Positions 1-5,084 of a DNA stretch of 5,612 nt are shown piece after piece. Positions within the stretch are counted from its first letter, which is position 1. The number at the start of each line of letters is the position of its first letter. This stretch comes from Deltaproteobacteria bacterium. GTDB lineage: Bacteria > Desulfobacterota > Binatia > UBA9968. Below the pieces are notes generated by a model that worked only from the letters and a program-made list of their open reading frames with translations, searched no databases and was not told where the DNA came from. The DNA lies in NCBI GenBank assembly GCA_020027655.1, contig JAHKKJ010000283.1:1-5612 (forward strand). The letters are read 5' to 3'. The translations under genes and the position numbers were made by a program.

Positions 1-96
1 ACCCAACTTTGAATGTGAGGAAGAACGTTACAGCCTGAAATGGCAATCTGCAGCAACTCTGCCAGCGATACTCGGATTTCCTCGCGCAAAGCATGT

Positions 97-175
97 CCTG
101 AGCAGCGTCGAAGGGAACGCTAAGGGCACAAGGCAGGAAAAAAATGCCGAACTTAGCGTCTTTGCGCCTTTGCGG
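97..175. repeat. Intergenic nested inverted repeat with short tandem repeat, downstream of the beta subunit gene
   Basis: Seen directly: ACGCTAAG at 117-124 is the exact reverse complement of CTTAGCGT at 152-159. Nested inside are GGCA (132-135) and TGCC (145-148), which flank a run of seven A. Next to the right arm is an eight-base near-tandem repeat, GTCTTTGC then GCCTTTGC (158-173). The left part, CCTGAGCAGCGTCGAAGGG at 97-115, resembles a string that I recall as common between genes in several environmental bacterial genomes. On the minus strand this block lies about 35 bases past the stop of the beta subunit gene. It could form a large hairpin at the operon's end, but no U-run follows the right arm, so I do not call it an intrinsic terminator. 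No gene is visible in 1-208. Confidence 0.45.
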
Positions 176-208
176 GAGAAAATCCCCGTCTTAACGAGTC
201 CGCCGCGG

Positions 209-1147
209 TTACATCAGCTCGCGTATCAGCGACTTGGCCACATCCGGGGCGACTCCAAGCGGGCGCCGGGCAAGCGGGCCGCCTTCGTCAAGAATCTGCT
301 CGAGTTGGTCCAGCGTGGGAAGATCGTCTCTCTTCCAGAAAAGCCCGATGGGAATCTCATCCCCCCACTCGTAACTCTTCTGTATAGCCGCGGCGAAGTC
401 GGTCGGATCATGCCCCATGTCTTCTAACTTTTTTGTCCGGTGTTTGAAAAACTCGTGGGTGTTGTCGAGATTGAATGTCACGCACGGACTGAAGGCATCG
501 ATGAGCGCAAACCCCTTGTGTTGAATACCGCCTTTGATGAGATCGACGAGATGTTTTACCTGTCCGGTATATCCCCGCGCCACATAAGTCGCCCCCGCAG
601 CAATGGCGAGCGATACGGGAAAGATAGGATTCTCCACGCTGCCTGCCGGCGTGCTCTTGGTTTTCATCCCCTTAGTGCTGGTCGGAGAGATCTGCCCGGT
701 TGTAAGGCCATAAATCTGATTGTTCATCACAATGTAGGTTAGATCGACGTTGCGTCGCATGGAGTGAATGAAGTGGTTGCCGCCGATGCCGTACCCGTCG
801 CCGTCGCCCCCGGTAACGATGATCTTGAGATCGTGATTGGCAAGCTGGGCGCCGGTCGCCACTGCCAAAGCGCGTCCATGCAGCGTGTGCATGCCGTAGG
901 TACTAACATACCCAGGCAGGTTGGAAGAACAGCCGATGCCGCTGATGGTCATCACCTGATGAGGGTGCAGATTCAACTCCACTAGCGCCTGTTTCAATGC
1001 TGTTAGCACGCCGAAGTCGCCGCAGCCCGGACACCAGTCAGGGTCTACCTTGCCTTTAAAATCCTTGACGGTTAGCCGCGGGCCCGCAGGCGGCTGTTGG
1101 CCCGTCTTCGAGATTCTCGCCTCTATATCGACTGGATCTACGCTCAT
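209..1147 (-). CDS. korB: 2-oxoacid:ferredoxin oxidoreductase, beta subunit (thiamine diphosphate and [4Fe-4S] subunit)
   Basis: This 312-residue protein is the catalytic beta subunit of a cytoplasmic 2-oxoacid:ferredoxin oxidoreductase, which decarboxylates a 2-oxoacid with CoA to an acyl-CoA and passes electrons to ferredoxin. The thiamine diphosphate site is clear: GGDGDGYGIGGNH at 113-125, then MNNQIYGL at 141-148. Cys39 and Cys42 (CPGCGDFG), Cys73 (IGCSSN) and Cys222 (SPCVTFN) match the four cluster-binding cysteines of two-subunit enzymes such as that of Sulfolobus. Length is usual for the family. The ATG has AAGGAG at 1154-1159, six bases upstream. It follows the gamma-alpha subunit gene after 91 bases and is very probably co-transcribed with it. 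Odd points: Asn76 follows CSS where 2-oxoglutarate enzymes usually have Arg or Lys, and Thr150 sits where the GLTKGQ motif has Lys. The family is certain, but the substrate (2-oxoglutarate, pyruvate or a branched 2-oxoacid) is not, so the symbol is provisional. Confidence 0.95.
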   Translation of the reverse strand: MSVDPVDIEARISKTGQQPPAGPRLTVKDFKGKVDPDWCPGCGDFGVLTALKQALVELNLHPHQVMTISGIGCSSNLPGYVSTYGMHTLHGRALAVATGAQLANHDLKIIVTGGDGDGYGIGGNHFIHSMRRNVDLTYIVMNNQIYGLTTGQISPTSTKGMKTKSTPAGSVENPIFPVSLAIAAGATYVARGYTGQVKHLVDLIKGGIQHKGFALIDAFSPCVTFNLDNTHEFFKHRTKKLEDMGHDPTDFAAAIQKSYEWGDEIPIGLFWKRDDLPTLDQLEQILDEGGPLARRPLGVAPDVAKSLIRELM

Positions 1148-1165
1148 AGATTACTCCTTAAGGTA

Positions 1166-1229
1166 GTTTCGGGTCCCGGGTCCCGCCGTCTCAGGTTAAA
1201 CCCGAAACCCGAGACACGAGACTCGGGAC
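1166..1229. repeat. Degenerate seven-base repeat array with inverted halves, between the two oxidoreductase genes
   Basis: Seen directly on the plus strand: CGGGTCC occurs twice in tandem at 1170-1183. From 1201 to 1228 four seven-base units follow one another: CCCGAAA, CCCGAGA, CACGAGA, CTCGGGA. The two halves are in inverted orientation: GTTTCGGGT at 1166-1174 is the exact reverse complement of ACCCGAAAC at 1200-1208, and GTCTC (1188-1192) pairs with GAGAC (1211-1215). The array fills most of the 91-base gap between the alpha and beta subunit genes and ends before the beta subunit Shine-Dalgarno site. In the transcript it could fold into a GC-rich structure. It looks like a dispersed intergenic repeat rather than a gene-specific signal. 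Confidence 0.6.
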
Positions 1230-1238
1230 ATAAAATTG

Positions 1239-3029
1239 CTAGACCATAATCTCGTGCACCGGCACATATTTTTGTGTCGTGCCCGCCAAAATCTTCTTAA
1301 CGCCATCGACAATATGATGCGGCATAAAGGGCTCGCCATCGTACTTGCGAATGTGACCGTCGGCGACGATGCTGGTTTCGGAGCGCAGGTAGCGCGCGAA
1401 CTGTCCGCTGTAGTTATTCTCTACGATGATGAGCTTCTTACACTTGGAAACTATCGCCGTGATCGCTTCGCAATGGAGAGGAACCATCCACTTAATCTGG
1501 AGGTTATTGGCGGCAACCCCTTCTTCGTTTGCTAACTTCTGCATGGCTTCGCGAATGACCCCTGCCGTTGAGCCCCAACCCACCAAGGTCACCTGCGCGT
1601 CCTCTGGTCCGAACAGCCTAGGCGGCTCCAGGAGCGGCAGAATCGCTTCCATCTTGCGCATGCGCTTTTCATGCATGGCCTGGCGCTTGTGCGGGTTGGT
1701 GAATTCATCGCTGATCAGCACGCCATCCTCGTCATGTTCATCGGTCGCCACGACATGCGTGTATCCCGCCGTCCCTGGCAGCGCCCTGGGAGAGATACCG
1801 GTATCCGTGAGCTGATAACGATTGTAGCCGCCATTGACGGGCGGGACGCTACCGTTGAGGCCGATGACTTCGCCTCTGTCAATGGGAACGTTGAAGTCTA
1901 ATTCCGCCGGGTCCACACTGGAACGACCCTCGGAAAGCAAGAGATCTGAAATGACGATGCCCGGACACTGAAATTTATCCACCAGGTTAAAAAGCTCGGG
2001 CACTGTTTTGAAGCAATCCAGTATGTCGGTTGGCGCGACAATAATGCGCGGGTAGTCTCCCTGCCCTGCTCCCATCACTTGCCAGAGATCACCTTGCTCG
2101 GTTTTGGTCGGCACGCCTGTGGCAGGACCTGCGCGCTGAACGTTGATACAGACGACGGGTATCTCCATCATGGCCGCCGATCCCAGAGCCTCACTCATCA
2201 GCGCAAAGCCGCCCCCCGAAGTGGCGCACATCGCCCGGCATCCTGCATGGGCAGCGCCGATGGCTACGTTGATAACGCCGATCTCGTCTTCAATCTGACG
2301 CACCATGATGCCCAACTGGCGCCCATGTCGGGCCATCCAGTGAAGCACACCGGATGCAGGGCTCATCGGATAGGCACAATAAAAACGCACGCCCGCCGCC
2401 GCTCCTCCCATCGCCAGCGCCTGGTTGCCTTCGAAGAACGCCAGTTTTTTTCCGGTGTCGGGCAGCGAGAATGCGAACGGCTTGAAATGCGCACCAGCGT
2501 AGTCGTAACCGGCGCGGGCCACTCCGACGTTTTCGGCAATGACGGTTTCCCCTTTTCTTTTGAACTGTAGAGTGAGGATGTCTTCGAGGATCTTGAACTC
2601 GACACCGATCAGGCGCAGCACCGCCGCCAAAGCAATGGTGTTTTGAACCAGATCTCCTCTGATGTTCGGCGCCAACTCCTTCACCGAAAAGGGACAAAGC
2701 TGGACGCCGGCTTCGACTTCGCCGGGTTTGATCTTATCGCCGTTGTAAAGGACAACAGAACCAGATTTCATTAAGCGAAGATGGCGATTCATCGTGTCCT
2801 GATTGAGGGGAATCAAAATGTCGAGCTTGTCACCGAATGTGAGAACCGGGGCATCGCTGGTGCGAAGCGTGAGGAAAATGTGGCCGCCGCGAATGATCGA
2901 CTGGTACGCATTATAGGCGTTCAAGTGCAACCCGCGGCGAACGAAGATCCGCGCCAGGATATCGCCGGGCGTGGCGATTCCCTGGCCCGCTGCACCGCCA
3001 ATTCCAATCGAGAGATCGACTTTTGCCAT
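1239..3029 (-). CDS. korA: 2-oxoacid:ferredoxin oxidoreductase, fused gamma-alpha subunit
   Basis: This 596-residue protein is the large subunit of the same enzyme as the beta subunit encoded next to it. Residues 1 to about 185 are the gamma domain (GIGGAAGQGIAT at 9-20, NAYQSIIRGGH near 40-50), which is expected to help bind CoA. Residues about 195-400 are the alpha pyrimidine-binding domain, with YPMSPAS at 220-226, a glycine-rich SGGGFALMSEALG at 271-283 and QRAGPATGVPTKTEQGDL at 298-315. About 475-590 is alpha domain II (VTLVGWGSTAG at 480-490, IVENNYSGQ at 535-543). The gamma-alpha fusion and about 600-residue length are typical of two-subunit enzymes. No ferredoxin-like delta domain is present, so electrons should leave through the beta-subunit cluster to free ferredoxin. 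The ATG has GGAGGG at 3037-3042, seven bases upstream. The GYD gene ends 33 bases before it. The YPITP motif reads YPMSP here, a mild change. Confidence 0.95.
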   Translation of the reverse strand: MAKVDLSIGIGGAAGQGIATPGDILARIFVRRGLHLNAYNAYQSIIRGGHIFLTLRTSDAPVLTFGDKLDILIPLNQDTMNRHLRLMKSGSVVLYNGDKIKPGEVEAGVQLCPFSVKELAPNIRGDLVQNTIALAAVLRLIGVEFKILEDILTLQFKRKGETVIAENVGVARAGYDYAGAHFKPFAFSLPDTGKKLAFFEGNQALAMGGAAAGVRFYCAYPMSPASGVLHWMARHGRQLGIMVRQIEDEIGVINVAIGAAHAGCRAMCATSGGGFALMSEALGSAAMMEIPVVCINVQRAGPATGVPTKTEQGDLWQVMGAGQGDYPRIIVAPTDILDCFKTVPELFNLVDKFQCPGIVISDLLLSEGRSSVDPAELDFNVPIDRGEVIGLNGSVPPVNGGYNRYQLTDTGISPRALPGTAGYTHVVATDEHDEDGVLISDEFTNPHKRQAMHEKRMRKMEAILPLLEPPRLFGPEDAQVTLVGWGSTAGVIREAMQKLANEEGVAANNLQIKWMVPLHCEAITAIVSKCKKLIIVENNYSGQFARYLRSETSIVADGHIRKYDGEPFMPHHIVDGVKKILAGTTQKYVPVHEIMV

Positions 3030-3062
3030 CTTGATTCCCTCCGGGTTAATCTTGCCGCACCG

Positions 3063-3380
3063 TCACTTGGGTGTTGTAACATCCATAGTGGGAAGCTTGG
3101 CGAGTATTTTGTTCATCTCCTCCGCTGAGAAGGCTCTCATGGTCTGGGTACGGATATTTCCCAGAGCGCCCATGCTGGCAGCGAAGGCGGTGATGGTTTC
3201 ATCGTCAGGGGCCTCCGCCGTAAAAACGGCATCATATGTGCCCATGGTCCAATAAATATCCTTAATTTTGATGTCAAGGTTGGCAGCGGCGTTTACCAGC
3301 CCTTTTGCTCTTTCCGTGGTCTGCCTAATATAGCGGACGCCTTGGTCGGTGAAGTTCACGAGAACAACGTACGTGGCCAT
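3063..3380 (-). CDS. GYD-domain protein, first gene of the oxidoreductase operon
   Basis: This is a 105-residue soluble protein of the GYD family (Pfam PF08734), small proteins named for a Gly-x-Tyr-Asp motif and predicted to have a ferredoxin-like alpha/beta fold. The molecular function of the family is not established. Visible marks are the N-terminal strand ATYVVLVNFTDQG (2-14), the helix RYIRQTTERAKGL (16-28), the strand and signature IYWTMGTYDAVF (42-53, with GTYD at 47-50), then a helix with DDETITAFAASMG and a strand RTQTMRAFS. Length is normal for the family. I chose the ATG at 3380 because AAGGGA lies six bases upstream and the family motif starts there. An in-frame ATG at 3440 would add 20 unrelated residues and lies inside a hairpin. 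It sits 33 bases before the gamma-alpha subunit gene on the same strand, so it is probably the operon's first gene and may act as an accessory or small-molecule-binding partner; that role is inference. Confidence 0.88.
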   Translation of the reverse strand: MATYVVLVNFTDQGVRYIRQTTERAKGLVNAAANLDIKIKDIYWTMGTYDAVFTAEAPDDETITAFAASMGALGNIRTQTMRAFSAEEMNKILAKLPTMDVTTPK

Positions 3381-3386
3381 CGTGCT

Positions 3387-3392
3387 TCCCTT
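3387..3392 (-). promoter_or_regulatory. Shine-Dalgarno site that fixes the GYD gene start
   Basis: On the minus strand AAGGGA lies six bases before the ATG at 3380. The reading frame is open upstream to another ATG at 3440, so this site decides between the two starts. The upstream ATG is within the stem-loop at 3412-3451 and has no comparable site. Confidence 0.7.
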
Positions 3393-3400
3393 CGGAATGA

Positions 3401-3451
3401 TTAAACAAGAAAGCCGGTGCGCTTTTGCGAAAAACCGCAAAGCAACCGGCT
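3401..3451 (-). terminator. Strong leader hairpin followed by a U-rich tail: candidate attenuator before the GYD gene
   Basis: Seen directly: AGCCGGT (3412-3418) and ACCGGCT (3445-3451) form a perfect outer stem of seven pairs. Inside, GCTTTTGCG (3421-3429) pairs with CGCAAAGC (3436-3443) apart from one bulged base, leaving a six-base loop. Read on the minus strand, the right arm is followed at once by UUUCUUGUUU, so the shape is that of an intrinsic terminator. On the plus strand no U-run follows, so it acts, if at all, on minus-strand transcripts. It lies between the predicted promoter (3562-3590) and the GYD start (3380), where a terminator would reduce expression of the whole oxidoreductase operon. 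Conditional termination is inference; it could also be a 5' stabilising hairpin. Confidence 0.5.
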
Positions 3452-3561
3452 CGCATCATCCCTTTACCCCGTTGCGACAATCGCCGCGCGCGCCTCTGTT
3501 CAGCCTCAAATCCTGCGGGCCTATCAAAGTTGGGAAGATTTTTGACCTTTATCTGTCGATG

Positions 3562-3590
3562 AAGATAGCAAGGCGAAAAGAGGCTGTCAA
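3562..3590 (-). promoter_or_regulatory. Sigma-70-like promoter for the GYD/oxidoreductase operon
   Basis: On the minus strand a perfect TTGACA (-35, at 3585-3590) is followed after exactly 17 bases by TATCTT (-10, at 3562-3567), preceded by TG in the extended -10 position. Transcription should begin near 3555 and give an untranslated leader of about 175 bases before the GYD start. It is the only strong minus-strand promoter that I found in the gap upstream of the three genes. The leader matches no riboswitch class that I could recognise by eye. Confidence 0.65.
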
Positions 3591-3704
3591 GGTAATTTGA
3601 TTTCAAAGTGATCTCGCTTTTTCAGATGAGCGCTACCAACCAAAACACTTTTGCGGTAAGCTCTCGCCGTCTCTATGCATCGGGCAAAAAACCAAAGACT
3701 TTCT

Positions 3705-3732
3705 CTGACGCGAGTGCTTTTTCCAAGATAAT
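3705..3732 (+). promoter_or_regulatory. Possible sigma-70-like promoter for the hydrolase gene
   Basis: CTGACG at 3705-3710 (four of six matches to TTGACA), 16 bases, then GATAAT at 3727-3732 (five of six matches to TATAAT). Transcription would start near 3739, leaving a short leader that includes the GAGG site at 3753-3756. The match is modest and such pairs occur by chance. The rest of 3600-3765 shows no gene and no other clear signal. Confidence 0.35.
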
Positions 3733-3765
3733 TTCGAGCTCTGACGAAAGACGAGGAAAACCTAA

Positions 3766-4875
3766 ATGTTTGACTTCTTCACACCGAACCATCCCTTCGG
3801 CGGCCAAACGCTCCGCCTCGTGGCGCAGGCTCAGCAAGGCGGCGGCGATGTATTCGATATCGCGCGTACCTGCGCCAAGATCGAGCCCGGCGACAAAGCG
3901 GCTTGGGAACGGGAATGGCTCCAATTAGCGCAAACGACCGAAGCTAAAGCAAGAGAGGCGCAAGCAAAGGAGCGGCAGCACACGGCGGTTGCTCACTTTT
4001 TTCATGCCAACCAGTACTATCGTATGTCGGACGTGTTTCTCACCTATGTGCAGAACGACACTAAAGCGGAGCGCTTCCGGAAGGCGCAGGAATGCTTCCA
4101 CGCAGGCGCGAAACTGCACGAGCCCAAAATCGACGTGATTTCGGTTCGCTGCGACAATGAGGACTACGACGGTTATTTCTGTCATCCCGTCGATCCCAAA
4201 CCAGGCAAATGGCCCACGGTGCTTTTCCTGGGTGGCGCGGACGCCTATGCTGAGGAAATTTACTTTGGCGCAAAGCCGATGTTGGAACGCGGCTGGGCCG
4301 TCTTGCTCGTTGACACGCCGGGACGCGGCTCTTCCATCTATCTAAAGGGAATTAAAACACGTCCCGATTACGAAGTTCCGGGCCAGGCCTGTATCGACTA
4401 TCTCATTTCTCGACCGGAAGTAGACCCAGACCGCATCGCCCTCGTCGGCATCAGCATGGCTGCCTACTATGCGCCGCGAGTGGCGGCGTTCGACAAACGA
4501 GTCAAGGCCCTCATCGGCTGGAGCGGCTGCTACAGCATCCTTGATGATCTTTACGATTTCTGCCATCACCTGCAGCCAACCGTGCAACGGCTGCTTGGCG
4601 GCGTGAGTCATGACGAAGCTCGCCGACTCCTGCGTGACTTTACGATGGCGGGCCTCGCCAAGAGTATCACTTGCCCGACTCTGATCACCCACGGCGCTGC
4701 GGATACGTTAATGTCAGTCGAAGGCGCCAAGCGGCTGTTCGCTGAGATCGGCGCTAAAGACAAGACGTTAAGAATCTACGATCAGAATGACGTTGGCGGC
4801 AGAATCCACTGCAGCCACGACTATTGGGCGCACAATGTGCCCTTCATGTTGGACTGGCTGGAGGAGCGGCTGTAG
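3766..4875 (+). CDS. Alpha/beta hydrolase with helical N-terminal domain (FrsA / dihydropseudooxynicotine hydrolase type)
   Basis: This 369-residue enzyme probably hydrolyses an ester, amide or C-C bond in the cytoplasm; no signal peptide is visible. Residues about 1-120 are mostly helical, with GDKAAWEREWLQLA (42-55) and a stretch near 75-92 ending in YYRMSDVFL, as in hydrolases that carry an extra N-terminal helical domain. The catalytic domain follows: WPTVLFLGGADA (149-160, oxyanion-hole region), then LLVDTPGRGSS (180-190). The likely triad is Ser230 in GISMA (228-232), Asp313 in THGAADTL and His348 in GRIHCSHD. The nucleophile elbow ends in Ala instead of the usual Gly. The ATG is preceded by GAGGAAAA, with GAGG at 3753-3756, nine bases upstream. 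It is divergent from the GYD gene, and 209 bases downstream on the same strand a flavoprotein gene begins, so both may act in one degradation route. The fold is secure; the substrate is unknown and this is not a specific esterase call. Confidence 0.88.
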   Translation: MFDFFTPNHPFGGQTLRLVAQAQQGGGDVFDIARTCAKIEPGDKAAWEREWLQLAQTTEAKAREAQAKERQHTAVAHFFHANQYYRMSDVFLTYVQNDTKAERFRKAQECFHAGAKLHEPKIDVISVRCDNEDYDGYFCHPVDPKPGKWPTVLFLGGADAYAEEIYFGAKPMLERGWAVLLVDTPGRGSSIYLKGIKTRPDYEVPGQACIDYLISRPEVDPDRIALVGISMAAYYAPRVAAFDKRVKALIGWSGCYSILDDLYDFCHHLQPTVQRLLGGVSHDEARRLLRDFTMAGLAKSITCPTLITHGAADTLMSVEGAKRLFAEIGAKDKTLRIYDQNDVGGRIHCSHDYWAHNVPFMLDWLEERL

Positions 4876-4950
4876 AGGAATCGGACTGAATCTCGTAACG
4901 GCAGGGCGCCGTCAAAGGATTCATACACAAACGGCGTATCTCATCCGATC

Positions 4951-5052
4951 TCTTCCCCCTCGACGGGGGAAGATGAAGATGGGGGGTGCTGCGCACGCCT
5001 ATAAAAATGATGGGCACCCCCACCTTTGTCCTCCCCCGGCAGCGGGGGAGGA
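4951..5052. repeat. 102-base composite palindromic intergenic repeat
   Basis: Seen directly: TCTTCCCCC (4951-4959) pairs perfectly with GGGGGAAGA (4965-4973) around a five-base loop. TCCTCCCCCG (5029-5038) pairs perfectly with CGGGGGAGGA (5043-5052) around GCAG. Between them GGGGGTGC (4982-4989) pairs with GCACCCCC (5014-5021). The left part (4951-4989) and the reverse complement of the right part (5014-5052) are both 39 bases and clearly alike, so the element is two diverged inverted copies around an A/T-rich centre of 24 bases. It resembles non-coding palindromic repeats that I recall as common between genes in environmental proteobacterial-type genomes. It fills much of the 4876-5084 gap, ends 14 bases before the flavoprotein Shine-Dalgarno site and encodes nothing. 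Confidence 0.75.
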
Positions 5053-5066
5053 ATAAATAGCGGAAC

Positions 5067-5073
5067 GAGGAGG
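5067..5073 (+). promoter_or_regulatory. Shine-Dalgarno site supporting a GTG start for the flavoprotein
   Basis: GAGGAGG lies 11 bases before the GTG at 5085. The spacing is a little long, but the match is strong and no ATG is nearby in that frame, so it decides the start. The palindromic repeat ends 14 bases upstream of it. Confidence 0.7.
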
Positions 5074-5084
5074 ATAAGACTAGC

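Noticed and set aside
3063..3440. Longer GYD protein of 125 residues starting at 3440.
   Set aside because: The extra 20 residues match no GYD feature, that start lies inside the leader hairpin, and the ATG at 3380 has a good Shine-Dalgarno site.
3325..3459. A short minus-strand upstream reading frame starting at the paired ATG codons 3454-3459, as a leader peptide.
   Set aside because: The AAGGG motif abuts the first ATG, too close for normal initiation, and the frame runs past the GYD start without a repeated regulatory codon.
3412..3460. Plus-strand string CCGCAAAGCAACCGGCT resembles part of a c-di-GMP (GEMM) riboswitch.
   Set aside because: Only the CGCAAAGC part matches. The rest of the two-helix architecture is absent, and the bases form a simple hairpin whose terminator-like tail is on the other strand.
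3608..3928. Plus-strand reading frame of 106 codons overlapping the start of the hydrolase.
   Set aside because: It is Ser/Lys/Arg-rich with no recognisable domain, has no good ribosome site, and its second half is a shadow of the hydrolase frame.
4898..4912. ACGGC/GCCGT hairpin after the hydrolase stop as an intrinsic terminator.
   Set aside because: The stem has only five pairs and no U-run follows it.
5000..5005. TATAAA as a -10 box for the flavoprotein gene.
   Set aside because: It lies in the A/T-rich centre of the palindromic repeat, and the sequence 16 to 18 bases upstream has no resemblance to a -35 box.
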